Source of the DNA: Rhodoplanes serenus
Lineage (GTDB): Bacteria; Pseudomonadota; Alphaproteobacteria; Rhizobiales; Xanthobacteraceae
DNA length: 37,965 bases
Assembly (NCBI GenBank): GCA_009720755.1
Contig: WNKV01000029.1
Span: 1-37,965, forward strand
Direction: 5' to 3'
The notes under the pieces are model-generated. The model worked only from the letters and a program-made list of their open reading frames with translations. It had not been told where the DNA came from and did not search any database. Below, one piece after another: positions 1 to 8,075 of the stretch (its first letter is position 1; each line of letters starts with the position of its first letter). Made by a program: the position numbers and the translations under genes.

Positions 1-7
1 CCGGTCG

Positions 8-215
8 GGCTACGCCCTCCCTCCGCAACGAGCCCGGCGACCTCTCATCCTGATTGACGCTCCCACCTCATCTTGATGCGTTCGGCTGGATGAAGGCGGC
101 GGCCGGGCAGGACAACACCCGGTTCAGAGGCGTCCCCCGCGTCGGCTTCGCCTTCACGCTGGCCGCCGCGGTCTACGACCTCGTGCGCCTCCCCAAGCTC
201 CTGGTGCCGGCATGA
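8..215 (+). pseudogene. IS5-type transposase, C-terminal remnant
   Basis: From about position 81 one frame reads FGWMKAAAGQDNTRFRG and ends VRLPKLLVPA, stop at 213-215. This is the classic C-terminal end of IS5-family transposases (FGW-K, GQ, RFRG, AF-AAA-Y-LVRLPKL). Positions 8-19 also read GYAL in another frame, which fits the block just before it in intact proteins, but 20-75 does not connect the two and contains stops. I read this as a degenerate remnant with an internal rearrangement. The catalytic DDE residues are not present here. The stop codon overlaps the ATG of the next gene. Confidence 0.7.
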
Positions 216-529
216 CCGAGTCGAACACGGAGGGCCTGAAGGGCAAGTGGCGCATCGTCAAGATGCCCGGCTTCGCGCTCGACTGCGCCGCGCCGGCCTA
301 CAGCGCGCTCGATGGCCGAGGCGGTGGCGCGATCGTCTTCAACGCTTTCACGGCGGCGCTCGATTGCACCATCGCGACCGATGCCGCCGACTCCGACTGG
401 CAAGGATCCGACGAGGGCGACGAGGTCCGTGGCGACGGCTTCGTCGAACTCCAGCCCGACGGCTCCTTCCAAGGCGAGTTCGCCTACGACAACGGCGACG
501 ATTCCACCTTCAAGGCAAGGCCGGAGTGA
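212..529 (+). CDS. conserved protein of unknown function (105 aa)
   Basis: A small acidic soluble protein beginning MTESNTEGLKGKWRIVKM. It has the look of a widespread uncharacterised bacterial family with an LKGKWRI start, a glycine-rich strand (DGRGGGAIVF), a central LDC and a GDGFVELQPDGS-GEF---NGDDSTF C-terminal block. No signal peptide or membrane segment is visible. The ATG overlaps the stop of the transposase remnant (gcATGA), so it may now be translated by read-on from that remnant; no clear separate ribosome site is seen. Compared with relatives as I remember them, the segment between KWRIVKM and LDGRGG looks normal, so the gene is probably intact. Function unknown. Confidence 0.7.
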   Translation: MTESNTEGLKGKWRIVKMPGFALDCAAPAYSALDGRGGGAIVFNAFTAALDCTIATDAADSDWQGSDEGDEVRGDGFVELQPDGSFQGEFAYDNGDDSTFKARPE

Positions 530-631
530 TTTTCAACGGCCTGATAGAAGGAGATCTTAATTTCCCTTCCGACACCACCGACCGCAGCGGGAAGGCATGT
601 CGGTGACTGATTTATTGTGTCCGCCTTCGTC

Positions 632-1081
632 TCAGCGTTGAGCCATCAAGCGAAGGGGCAGTTCGGCCTCTGTTTGGATTTCCGCCAGATACGGCTTCAT
701 TCTCTGGTCTGATTCGGTGATGTGGGCCAATATCCAGCGATAGAGAAATGACTTGACTTCATCAGGGTCAGAATACTCGCGATCTCCCGGAAGGTCCGCA
801 AGCTGATTCACAATCTCATCAAGCTTCCTGATGATTTCCCTGTGTTCTTCGCAGTGCTTCCGATGACAGGGATAATTGGATTGCTTCTGCAGTTTTTCCT
901 CGCGCTTGAAGTGCAGTTCGGCAACCCCTCGGACATGGGAAATATTTCTCAATAGCGCACACACAGGAATCTTCTTGCGAATCTGATCTATGATCATGCT
1001 CAACGCTGCGATGAGAAACCGGTGGTCGTCGTCGATGACGCCGTCATCAATGGCATAATGGTCCTTCCACCCGATCAACAT
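632..1081 (-). CDS. bacteriohemerythrin-like protein
   Basis: Predicted 149-aa single-domain hemerythrin, an O2- (or NO-) binding di-iron four-helix bundle. The start MLIGWKDHYAIDDG matches the W-x-D/H N-terminal signature. All iron ligands can be assigned: H20 (IDDDH), H57 and E61 (HFKRE), H76 and H80 (HCEEH), and H120 with D125 (HITESD). The ATG at 1081 is chosen because upstream codons in the same frame belong to a transposase fragment. Base composition is clearly more AT-rich than the surrounding DNA, which suggests recent transfer. It lies tail-on to the small gene at 212-529 and is separated from the nap operon by IS debris, so a link to nitrate respiration (oxygen or NO buffering) is possible but only positional. 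Confidence 0.85.
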   Translation of the reverse strand: MLIGWKDHYAIDDGVIDDDHRFLIAALSMIIDQIRKKIPVCALLRNISHVRGVAELHFKREEKLQKQSNYPCHRKHCEEHREIIRKLDEIVNQLADLPGDREYSDPDEVKSFLYRWILAHITESDQRMKPYLAEIQTEAELPLRLMAQR

Positions 1082-1219
1082 GTCCCGGCTCCGTCCTGTA
1101 ACGAGCCTCGACGAATAACAGCATAAAATTACCAAGTGGTGGGCAGACACCTGCATACTGCCCCTTTTCCTTGCGCATGCCCGAGAGCGCGGTGGAAGGC
1201 TTGCCGAGCTTCCCATCAT

Positions 1220-1396
1220 CGCATTGACTGCGGTCACCACCACGGGCGCCTCGGCGGAGCCGTCCTTGAACCTGAAGCTCTTCATCGAGGCCGAGGCCTC
1301 GACCAGGGCGCCGTCCACCGAGAAGTGGTCGCTCGACAGCAGAACCTTCACAAGTGGCTGGGCCAGCGCGGCCGGGACGAGCTTCGAACCAAGGTT
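1220..1396 (-). pseudogene. IS5-type transposase, internal remnant
   Basis: Minus-strand reading gives VKVLLSSDHFSVDGALVEA followed by SASMKSFRFKDGS. The DHFSVDGT-(I/L)EAWASMKSF-(P)KDGS block is diagnostic of the first catalytic aspartate region of IS5-family transposases; here DG is kept but the W of EAWAS is changed to S. Nothing recognisable as transposase is left on either side: the frame runs into the leader of the hemerythrin gene downstream, and upstream homology stops near 1396. It is in the opposite orientation to the C-terminal piece at 8-215, so the two are not simply halves of one in-place element. Confidence 0.7.
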
Positions 1397-1444
1397 GCCT
1401 AGCGCCGTTCTGCATTCTGTCAGCCACTTGCCGGCAGGTCGGAT

Positions 1445-1609
1445 ATGCGAGGTATCGTGGACTTGGCCGCATTGCGGCGGAGCGAACGGATTTTGTTCAT
1501 CGTTCTGGCCGTCCTGATCTGGCCGTTCATCGCGGTCGGTGTGGTGGCAGGGTGGGGCTTTTTGGTTTGGATGTACTATTCGTTCACTGGGCCGCCGGGG
1601 CCAGTGTGA
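1445..1609 (+). CDS. napE: NapE, periplasmic nitrate reductase membrane subunit
   Basis: 54-aa protein with one membrane helix (about residues 16-43, FIVLAVLIWPFIAVGVVAGW) and a short PPGP tail, the usual NapE layout: charged N-terminus with RRSER, a hydrophobic core with IWP-IAVG, then GFLVWMYY. Its precise function is unsettled in the family; it is a small inner-membrane component encoded first in rhizobial nap operons. Its stop overlaps the napD start (TGATG), so translation is coupled. No FNR/FixK-type TTGAT-N4-ATCAA site is visible in the roughly 100 bases upstream, which are transposase remnant. Confidence 0.85.
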   Translation: MRGIVDLAALRRSERILFIVLAVLIWPFIAVGVVAGWGFLVWMYYSFTGPPGPV

Positions 1610-1917
1610 TGAGTCCGGGTCCGTCCAGACGCGATCTACTCACCGGCGGTCCCTCGAAATTCGCGACCGAGGAGCACATCTCCAGCCTCGTCGTGCACGT
1701 GCGACCGGAGCATCGCGCCGGGTTCGGTGCCGCGCTCGCCGCCATGCCGGGCATCGAGGTCCATGCTGAGACCGGCGGCAAGGTCGTCCTTACCCTCGAG
1801 ACCCGCTCCGAGTCCGACATCGTCGAACGCCTTGCCGTGCTGTCGGCGCTGCCCGGCGTGCTCTCAGCCGCGCTCGTCTTCCATCACGTCGAGACGGATG
1901 TCCCTCTCGCCACCTGA
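1609..1917 (+). CDS. napD: NapD, chaperone for NapA
   Basis: 102-aa cytoplasmic maturation protein that binds the twin-arginine signal of NapA and holds back export until the cofactor is inserted. The core starts at [12 protein letters not shown] (residue 23 on) and shows the ferredoxin-like fold pattern of Nap[38 protein letters not shown]. The ATG overlaps the napE stop. The first 20 residues carry [10 protein letters not shown], a Tat-like or NapF-like motif without a following hydrophobic region; see the findings. napA starts 35 bases downstream. Confidence 0.88.
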   Translation: MSPGPSRRDLLTGGPSKFATEEHISSLVVHVRPEHRAGFGAALAAMPGIEVHAETGGKVVLTLETRSESDIVERLAVLSALPGVLSAALVFHHVETDVPLAT

Positions 1918-1952
1918 CGAGCTCGCAATCGCCAGCCACAAGGATTGATCGG

Positions 1953-4496
1953 ATGGATGTCTCCCGCCGCGCCTTCCTGAAACAGCAAGCCGCCGGCGCG
2001 GCGATGGCCGCCGCCGGTCTGCCCGCCACGGCCGTCGCCCAGAACATGCCGACCGGCGACGCAATCCGCATCAAGTGGTCCAAGGCGCCGTGCCGCTTCT
2101 GCGGTACCGGCTGCGGCGTGATGGTGGGCGTGAAGGATGGCAAGATCGTCGCCACCCACGGCGACATGCAGGCCGAGGTCAACCGCGGCCTCAACTGCGT
2201 GAAAGGCTATTTCCTCTCCAAGATCATGTACGGCACCGACCGGCTGACCGTGCCGCTGCTGCGCATGCGCAACGGCCGCTTCGCCAAGGACGGCGAGTTC
2301 CAGCCGGTCTCCTGGGAGCGCGCCTTCGACGAGATGGCGGCGCAGTGGAAGCGTGTGCTCAAGGAGAAGGGCCCGACCGCGGTCGGCATGTTCGGCTCCG
2401 GCCAGTGGACCATGTGGGAGGGCTACGCCGCGACCAAGCTGATGCGCGGCGGCTTCCGCTCCAACAATCTCGACCCCAATGCGCGCCACTGCATGGCCTC
2501 GGCCGCCGTCGCCTTCGTGCGCACCTTCGGGGCGGACGAGCCGATGGGCTGCTACGACGACATCGAGCTCGCCGACGCCTTCGTGCTGTGGGGCTCCAAC
2601 ATGGCCGAGATGCACCCGATCCTGTGGACCCGGGTGACCGACCGGCGGCTCTCGGCCGAGCACGTGCGCATCCACACGCTGTCGACCTACGAGCACCGCA
2701 CCACCGACCTCTCGGACGTCGCGATCGTGTTCAAGCCGAGCACCGATCTCGCCATCCTGAACTACATCGCCAACTATCTGATCACGACCGGCGCGGTGAA
2801 TCGCGCTTTCACCGACAAGCACGTCAACTTCCGGCTCGCCAACACCGATATCGGTTACGGGCTGCGGCCGGATCATGTGCTGGAGCAGCGCGCCCAGCAC
2901 GCCAACGACGCCCAGGTCTCCAATCCCTCGACCTTCGAGGCGTATGCGAAGCAGGTCTCGGAGTACACGGCCGACAAGGTCTCCGCCCTCACCGGTGTCT
3001 CGCGTGAAAAGCTGGAGGCGCTCGCGAAGCTCTACGCCGACCCGAAGATCAAGCTCGTGTCGTTCTGGACCATGGGGTTCAACCAGCACGTCCGCGGCGT
3101 GTGGTGCAACCACCTCGTCACCAACCTGCATCTGCTGACGGGAAAGATCTCCGAGCCCGGCTCCGGCCCGTTCTCGCTGACCGGCCAGCCCTCGGCCTGC
3201 GGCACGGCGCGCGAGGTCGGCACCTTCGCGCATCGCCTGCCGGCCGACATGCAGGTGACCAATCCGGAGCACCGCAAGACTGCCGAGCGGATCTGGAAGC
3301 TGCCCGAGGGCACCATCCCGGCGCAGCCCGGCTATCACGCCGTGCTGCAGGACCGCATGCTGCGCGACGGCAAGCTCAACGCCTACTGGATCCAGGTCAA
3401 CAACAACCTTCAGACCGCCCCCAACACCAACAACGAGACGTTCCCGGGCTATCGCAACCCGGACAACTTCGTCGTCGTCTCGGACGCCTATCCGACCGTG
3501 ACGGCGCTCGCCGCCGACCTGATCCTGCCGGCCGCCATGTGGGTCGAGAAGGAGGGCGCCTACGGCAATGCCGAGCGGCGCAACCACTTCTGGCACCAGC
3601 TCGTCGACGCGCCCGGCCAGTCGCGCTCCGACCTGTGGCAGCTGATGGAGTTCTCCAAGCGCTTCACTACCGACGAGGTGTGGCCCGAGGAGCTTCTGGC
3701 CAAGGCGCCGGCGCTGCGCGGCAAGACGCTGTTCGACGTGCTCTACCGCAACGGCCAGGTCGACCGCTTCCCGGTCTCCGACATCGAGGCCGGCTACAAG
3801 AATCACGAGAGCGAGGCGTTCGGCTTCTACGTGCAGAAGGGCATGTGGGAGGAACTCGCCGCCTTCGGGCGCGGGCACGGGCACGACTACGCGCCGTTCG
3901 AAACCTATCATCAGGTGCGCGGCCTGCGCTGGCCCGTGGTCGACGGCAAGGAGACGCGCTGGCGTTATCGCGAGGGCCAGGACCCCTATGTCGAGAAGGG
4001 CAGCGGCTGGCAGTTCTACGGCAACCCCGACAAGCGCGCCAACATCATCGGCGCGCCCTACGAGCCGCCGGCGGAATCGCCCGACCAGGACTACGATCTC
4101 TGGCTGGTCACCGGCCGCGTGCTGGAGCACTGGCACTCGGGCTCGATGACGCTGCGCGTGCCCGAGCTCTACAAGGCCTTCCCGGGCGCCATCCTGTTCA
4201 TGCATCCGGACGATGCGGCGAAGCGCAACCTGCGACGCGGCCAGGAGGTGCGCGTCGTCTCGCGCCGCGGCGAGATCCGCACGCGGGTCGAGACGCACGG
4301 TCGCAACCGCATGCCGGTCGGCGTCGTGTTCGTGCCGTTCTTCGACGCCAGCCAGCTCGTCAACAAGGTCACGCTGGACGCCACCGATCCGATCTCCAAG
4401 CAGACCGACTTCAAGAAATGCGCCGTCAAGGTGGTGGCCGCCGCCGTCGCCGAGAACCTGCCGGCCGGCGGGCCCGGACAGGGAATCGTGCGTTGA
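1953..4496 (+). CDS. napA: NapA, periplasmic nitrate reductase catalytic subunit
   Basis: 847-aa molybdoenzyme that reduces nitrate to nitrite in the periplasm. The N-terminus is a Tat signal (SRRAFLK, then an alanine-rich core ending near AVAQN, residue 31). A [4Fe-4S] cluster is bound by C47, C50, C54 and C82; K84 follows as the electron-relay lysine seen in Nap enzymes. C180 (NARHCMAS) is the expected molybdenum ligand, with bis-MGD binding domains after it. Length is normal for the family. The ATG is preceded by AAGGA at 1940-1944. The stop overlaps the napB TTG start. Order napEDABC with no napF, napG or napH is the alphaproteobacterial type, in which electrons come from NapC. Confidence 0.97.
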   Translation: MDVSRRAFLKQQAAGAAMAAAGLPATAVAQNMPTGDAIRIKWSKAPCRFCGTGCGVMVGVKDGKIVATHGDMQAEVNRGLNCVKGYFLSKIMYGTDRLTVPLLRMRNGRFAKDGEFQPVSWERAFDEMAAQWKRVLKEKGPTAVGMFGSGQWTMWEGYAATKLMRGGFRSNNLDPNARHCMASAAVAFVRTFGADEPMGCYDDIELADAFVLWGSNMAEMHPILWTRVTDRRLSAEHVRIHTLSTYEHRTTDLSDVAIVFKPSTDLAILNYIANYLITTGAVNRAFTDKHVNFRLANTDIGYGLRPDHVLEQRAQHANDAQVSNPSTFEAYAKQVSEYTADKVSALTGVSREKLEALAKLYADPKIKLVSFWTMGFNQHVRGVWCNHLVTNLHLLTGKISEPGSGPFSLTGQPSACGTAREVGTFAHRLPADMQVTNPEHRKTAERIWKLPEGTIPAQPGYHAVLQDRMLRDGKLNAYWIQVNNNLQTAPNTNNETFPGYRNPDNFVVVSDAYPTVTALAADLILPAAMWVEKEGAYGNAERRNHFWHQLVDAPGQSRSDLWQLMEFSKRFTTDEVWPEELLAKAPALRGKTLFDVLYRNGQVDRFPVSDIEAGYKNHESEAFGFYVQKGMWEELAAFGRGHGHDYAPFETYHQVRGLRWPVVDGKETRWRYREGQDPYVEKGSGWQFYGNPDKRANIIGAPYEPPAESPDQDYDLWLVTGRVLEHWHSGSMTLRVPELYKAFPGAILFMHPDDAAKRNLRRGQEVRVVSRRGEIRTRVETHGRNRMPVGVVFVPFFDASQLVNKVTLDATDPISKQTDFKKCAVKVVAAAVAENLPAGGPGQGIVR

Positions 4497-4984
4497 GGCG
4501 CGCGCTCGTCCTCGTCGTCGCGCTGGCCTTCGGCCTCGCCTTCACGGGCAGCCTGGTGGCGCAGCAGCAGGGCGGCATCGGCGGGCCGGGGCGCGACGCC
4601 CCGCGCCTGCGCGGGCCGGAGCCGTTCACCCGCGAGACGCCGGCGCCACCGATGCAACGCGCCATCACGGACGACGTGCGGCGGCGGCGCAACTACCCGG
4701 ACCAGCCGCCGCTGATCCCGCACGCCATCGAGGGCTACGCGCTGGTTCTCAACGCCAACAAGTGCCTGTCGTGCCACTCGCGTCGCTTCACCGAGCAGAG
4801 CCAGGCGCCCATGGTGAGCGTGACGCACTACCAGGACCGCGACGGCAACTTCCTCGGCGGCATCGCGCCACGCCGCTATGCCTGCCTTGGCTGCCACGTG
4901 CCGCAGACCACGGCGCAGCCGCTGGTCGACAACAGCTTCACGGATCTCGACGACATCTCCGAGCCCGAGCGGCGGAGCCGCTGA
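4493..4984 (+). CDS. napB: NapB, diheme cytochrome c subunit
   Basis: 163-aa exported cytochrome that hands electrons to NapA. A signal peptide ([16 protein letters not shown], cut near LVAQ) is followed by two heme c sites, C91LSCH and C131LGCH. The conserved stretch [10 protein letters not shown] precedes the first heme, and methionine/histidine residues around SVTHYQ fit the second axial ligands. The only start giving a full signal peptide is TTG at 4493, which overlaps the napA stop (TTGA), so it is probably read by translational coupling. Stop and napC start overlap by one base. Confidence 0.93.
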   Translation: MRRALVLVVALAFGLAFTGSLVAQQQGGIGGPGRDAPRLRGPEPFTRETPAPPMQRAITDDVRRRRNYPDQPPLIPHAIEGYALVLNANKCLSCHSRRFTEQSQAPMVSVTHYQDRDGNFLGGIAPRRYACLGCHVPQTTAQPLVDNSFTDLDDISEPERRSR

Positions 4985-5598
4985 TGACCGACATTCTCGC
5001 ACGCGCCGGGGCGACGCGGGTCGGCTCCTGGGTGCGCCAGGCGTTCACGCCGGCCCGCACGCTGAGCCTCGCCTTCCTCACGCTCGGCGGCTTTCTCGCG
5101 GGCGTGGTGTTCTGGGGCGGCTTCAACACCGCCCTCGAGGTGCTGAACACCGAAAAATTCTGCACCAGCTGCCACGAGATGCAGAGCAACGTGTTCGAGG
5201 AGCTGAAAGGGACGATCCACTTCACCAACCGCTCCGGCGTGCGGGCGACCTGCCCGGACTGCCACGTGCCGCACAACTGGACCGACAAGATCGCCCGCAA
5301 GATGCAGGCTTCCAAGGAGGTGTGGGGCCATCTGTTCGGCTCGATCGATACCCGCGAAAAATTCCTCGGCCTACGGCGCACGCTCGCCGAGCACGAGTGG
5401 GAACGCATGAAGGCGAACGATTCGCTGGAATGCCGAAACTGCCACAGCGCCGTCTCGATGGATCTCGCCAAGCAGAATCCGCGCGCCGCCGACGCGCACC
5501 AAGCCTTCCTGTTCACCGGCCAGAAAACCTGCATCGATTGTCACAAGGGCATCGCCCATCGCCTACCCAACATGCAGGGCGTCCCGGGATGGCAATGA
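4984..5598 (+). CDS. napC: NapC, membrane-anchored tetraheme quinol dehydrogenase
   Basis: 204-aa NapC/NirT-family cytochrome that oxidises membrane quinol and reduces NapB. One membrane anchor (about residues 27-46) precedes four heme motifs: C60TSCH, C90PDCH, C150RNCH and C183IDCH. The sequence between hemes 1 and 2 ([11 protein letters not shown]) and the H--K distal residues match the family; length is usual. ATG overlaps the napB stop by one base, and the following gene's start overlaps the napC stop (ATGA), so all five nap genes plus the next one form one coupled unit. Confidence 0.95.
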   Translation: MTDILARAGATRVGSWVRQAFTPARTLSLAFLTLGGFLAGVVFWGGFNTALEVLNTEKFCTSCHEMQSNVFEELKGTIHFTNRSGVRATCPDCHVPHNWTDKIARKMQASKEVWGHLFGSIDTREKFLGLRRTLAEHEWERMKANDSLECRNCHSAVSMDLAKQNPRAADAHQAFLFTGQKTCIDCHKGIAHRLPNMQGVPGWQ

Positions 5599-6131
5599 TC
5601 ATGCGTCGCGTTTTCGTCAGCGCGGTCCTGGCGAGTGTGGCCTTCGGAGTATTGGTGCCGCACTTCGCTGTGGCGCAAGTGCCCGCGCCCGCCGATCCGA
5701 ATGCGGGTGCCGCGGCCGTGTTGCGGCTCGCCCTGAGCTCGGCCCGCATGCAGGCCCGGGTTTGCGAGATCGTCCTGGCCAAGGACGTGCGTCCGGAGCT
5801 CCGCCGCCTTGCGGAGACGATCGTAGCGTTCCGCCGCGAGCAGGTGCCACGGCTGGAGACGGTCGCCCGCGAGAACGGCGTCGCGGTCGTGCCGGTGCTC
5901 GAGTTCGAGCACCAGGTGGCGTTAGACAACCTTGCCCCGCTCGACTTCCTTGCGCTCGGGCGGCGCTTCGTCGAGCTGGAGCAGCAAGCGCTGGAGCAGG
6001 AGATCACCATTTGGCGCCGGGGGCAGCGTGCGGCGGAGCCGTGGCTCGCGGCGCTCGCCGGCGAGATTCTGCCGCGCATCGAGACGTTGCTTGCAGACGC
6101 CCGCAAGGGTGCGGTCGGCGTCGTGCCGTGA
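5595..6131 (+). CDS. secreted DUF4142-like protein coupled to napC
   Basis: 178-aa protein with an N-terminal signal peptide ([19 protein letters not shown], cut after AVAQ) and an all-helical body. The pattern ([34 protein letters not shown], then ENGVAVVP and LDNLAPLDF) fits DUF4142, a family of secreted ferritin-like-fold proteins without a firm biochemical role. ATG at 5595 overlaps the napC stop; in-frame ATGs at 5589 and 5601 are alternatives. There are no heme or metal-binding CxxCH motifs. I know of no established Nap role for this family, so its tight coupling to napC is the notable point. The assignment rests on pattern only. Confidence 0.75.
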   Translation: MIMRRVFVSAVLASVAFGVLVPHFAVAQVPAPADPNAGAAAVLRLALSSARMQARVCEIVLAKDVRPELRRLAETIVAFRREQVPRLETVARENGVAVVPVLEFEHQVALDNLAPLDFLALGRRFVELEQQALEQEITIWRRGQRAAEPWLAALAGEILPRIETLLADARKGAVGVVP

Positions 6132-6225
6132 GCCGCCCGGGGGGAGCGATCGCGCCCGAGTAAGCAGCTATAGAGGCCGAACAGATGCATCAGCCGCTCC
6201 TGCAGCCGCACCTAACGGTCACCTC

Positions 6226-6300
6226 GATAGCGCCAAGCGCGAGCAAATCGGCGAGAGTGTGAAAGCCGATTCGCCGACCTCTGGATTGCTCGGTGCTATC
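6226..6300. repeat. long imperfect inverted repeat (hairpin)
   Basis: Three nested arms pair in order. GATAGCGCC at 6226-6234 pairs with GGTGCTATC at 6292-6300, with one G-U type pair. GAGCAA at 6241-6246 pairs with TTGCTC at 6286-6291, so the right arm is continuous while the left has a six-base bulge. TCGGCGA at 6248-6254 pairs with TCGCCGA at 6271-6277. The loop is 16 bases. There is no U-tract, so it is not a simple terminator. A structured RNA, a single-strand recombination or transfer site, or a palindromic mobile-element end are all possible. Confidence 0.5.
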
Positions 6301-6444
6301 AATTGTAGTGTGTAATCCGAACGGGACTTCGGAACTATCAGCCTGTCGGCTCGCCGATCACCTGTCATCCCACTCCATGCCACTACGCCTATGACTTGCT
6401 TGTTGCGCCTCGCAGTGAGTGGCCTTTCTTAATTGAACCCGGTG

Positions 6445-6462
6445 CTCGCCCTTGTCGGCGAG
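6445..6462 (+). promoter_or_regulatory. hairpin in the trbB leader
   Basis: CTCGCC, six-base loop CTTGTC, then GGCGAG: a perfect 6-bp stem ending 20 bases before the trbB GTG. The position suggests a leader hairpin or an operator for a dimeric repressor. No evidence separates these. Confidence 0.35.
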
Positions 6463-6482
6463 TCTGACCGGGGGGCGAAAGG

Positions 6483-7466
6483 GTGGGGCGGCAGGAGAGC
6501 AGAACCGAAGCTTCAGCGCGGCAGGCGCGGATGCTGCGGACCGCGCTGGGATCAGCGATTGCCGGTTGGCTCGTCGACCCGAACGTCGTCGAGGTCATGC
6601 TCAATCCCGACGGCCGGCTGTGGGTCGATCGGCTCGCCGAGGGGCTGACGGACACCGGCGAGCATCTGTCTGCCGCCGATGGTGAACGGATCGTCCGTCT
6701 CGTGGCGCATCACGTCGGCGCCGAGGTCCATGCGACCTCGCCGCGGGTCTCGGCGGAGCTGCCGGAGACCGGCGAGAGGTTCGAGGGCCTGATCCCGCCG
6801 CTGGTCGCGGCCCCCGCATTCGCGATCCGCAAGCCGGCCGTCGCGGTCTTCACGCTCGACGATTACGCCGCGGCCGGAATCATGACGGCCGAGCAGGCGG
6901 GAATGCTCCGTGACGCCGTCGCGCTACGCCGCAACGTGCTGGTCGCCGGCGGCACCTCGACCGGCAAGACGACGCTCGTCAACGCGCTCTTGGCCGAGGT
7001 CGCGAGCACGACCGACAGGGTCGTGCTGATCGAAGACACGCGCGAGCTGCAGTGCAGGGCCCAGAACCTGGTCGCGCTGCGGACCAAGGACGGCGTCGCG
7101 TCGCTCGCCGATCTCGTTCGCTCGTCGCTGCGGCTTCGCCCCGACCGCATCCCGATCGGCGAGGTGCGAGGCTCCGAGGCGCTCGACCTCCTGAAGGCCT
7201 GGGGGACCGGTCACCCGGGCGGGATCGGCACCATCCATGCCGGCACGGCGCTCGGGGCGCTCCGGCGCCTCGAGCAGCTCGTGCAGGAGGCGGTCGTCAC
7301 CGTCCCGCGCGCCCTGATCGCCGAGACCATCGACGTGATCGCCGTTTTGGCCGGCCGCGGCAGCGAACGCCGCCTGATCGAGCTCGCCGCGGTGACCGGC
7401 ATCGGCCCGGCCGGCGACTACGTCCTCTCACCCGCCACCACGCTCACGACAGGAGAGTCTGCATGA
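6483..7466 (+). CDS. trbB: TrbB, VirB11-type conjugation ATPase
   Basis: 327-aa cytoplasmic hexameric ATPase that powers pilus assembly and substrate transfer in the P-type T4SS. Walker A is GGTSTGKTT (residues 156-164), the Asp box is VLIEDTREL (181-189), the Walker B region is [10 protein letters not shown] (221-230) and the His box is [13 protein letters not shown] (243-255), all in family order. The GTG start at 6483 follows AAAGG closely; the first 20 residues are variable. The stop overlaps the trbC ATG (ATGA). It is the first gene of the trb unit in this window; the coupling protein gene usually found just upstream is absent. Confidence 0.95.
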   Translation: MGRQESRTEASARQARMLRTALGSAIAGWLVDPNVVEVMLNPDGRLWVDRLAEGLTDTGEHLSAADGERIVRLVAHHVGAEVHATSPRVSAELPETGERFEGLIPPLVAAPAFAIRKPAVAVFTLDDYAAAGIMTAEQAGMLRDAVALRRNVLVAGGTSTGKTTLVNALLAEVASTTDRVVLIEDTRELQCRAQNLVALRTKDGVASLADLVRSSLRLRPDRIPIGEVRGSEALDLLKAWGTGHPGGIGTIHAGTALGALRRLEQLVQEAVVTVPRALIAETIDVIAVLAGRGSERRLIELAAVTGIGPAGDYVLSPATTLTTGESA

Positions 7467-7798
7467 CCATCTCGACCACGGCGAATCCCATCCGCAGCTT
7501 CGTTCTCACGACGACCTCGGCCGCCGTGCTCGCGCTGATGGCGGCTCCGGCCCATGCGGCCGGCTCGAACATGCCGTGGGAGCAGCCGCTCCAGCAGGTC
7601 CTGCAGTCGATCGAAGGGCCGGTCGCCAAGATCATGGCCGTGATCATCATCATCATGACCGGCCTGACGCTCGCCTTCGGCGACACGTCGGGCGGCGTTC
7701 GCCGGCTGGTGCAGATCGTGTTCGGCCTGTCGATCGCCTTCGCGGCGAGCTCGTTCTTCCTGTCCTTCTTCTCGTTCGGCGGCGGAGCGCTGCTGTGA
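7463..7798 (+). CDS. trbC: TrbC, VirB2-type pilin
   Basis: 111-aa major pilin precursor. A signal peptide ends at APAHA (residue 32) and two hydrophobic helices follow (about 54-72 and 84-107), the usual VirB2/TrbC design, with the short polar loop GDTSGGVRRLVQ between them. In IncP systems the mature pilin is processed and cyclised by the TraF peptidase, which is not in this window. Start and stop overlap trbB and trbD (ATGA, GTGA), so it is made as part of the coupled series. Confidence 0.9.
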   Translation: MTISTTANPIRSFVLTTTSAAVLALMAAPAHAAGSNMPWEQPLQQVLQSIEGPVAKIMAVIIIIMTGLTLAFGDTSGGVRRLVQIVFGLSIAFAASSFFLSFFSFGGGALL

Positions 7799-8067
7799 CG
7801 ACCGGCGCCGACCTGGTCCCCGGCTTCGAGGCACCGGTGCATCGCGCCCTGACCGAGCCGATTCTGCTCGCCGGGGCGCCGCGCGCCATCGCCATCCTCA
7901 ACGGGACGCTCGCGGCCGCGATCGGTCTCGGCCTGCGCCTGTGGATCCTCGGCCTGATGCTTGGGCTCGCCGGGCACGGCGCGGCAGCCTGGGCGGCGAG
8001 GCGCGATCCGCTGTTCGTCGACGTCGTGCGTCGGCATCTGCGCTACCCCACCCACCTCGGTGTCTGA
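7795..8067 (+). CDS. trbD: TrbD, VirB3-type membrane protein
   Basis: 90-aa inner-membrane protein. The N-terminal part (GFEAPVHRALTEPILLAG) is the conserved VirB3/TrbD motif, followed by one or two hydrophobic helices (about residues 33-65) and a short cytoplasmic tail with RRDPLFVDVVRRHLRY. VirB3-like proteins work with the TrbE/VirB4 ATPase, which follows 8 bases downstream. The GTG start overlaps the trbC stop and is the only one that keeps the whole N-terminal motif. Confidence 0.9.
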   Translation: MTTGADLVPGFEAPVHRALTEPILLAGAPRAIAILNGTLAAAIGLGLRLWILGLMLGLAGHGAAAWAARRDPLFVDVVRRHLRYPTHLGV

Positions 8068-8075
8068 GCTGTTCG

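Larger units (their letters stand above)
6132..6482. other. intergenic region between nap unit and trb cluster
   Basis: About 350 bases without a supportable gene. It contains a long imperfect hairpin (6226-6300) and a short perfect hairpin (6445-6462), both listed separately. In related conjugative elements a CopG-type gene and traG precede trbB; no trace of either is seen here, so a deletion junction probably falls in this region. The trb promoter should lie here, but I cannot place -35/-10 boxes with confidence. Confidence 0.6.

Noticed and set aside
1884-4298. An 804-codon open frame on the strand opposite napA
   Set aside because: Its protein is low-complexity (Arg, Ala, Val, Leu, His) and the opposite strand is an unmistakable NapA. 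Long antisense frames are expected in high-GC coding DNA.
6210-6300. Possible integron attC site: ACCTAAC fits the RYYYAAC core and is followed by a long imperfect palindrome
   Set aside because: The matching GTTRRRY core at the other end is absent, and no integron integrase or cassette structure is present.
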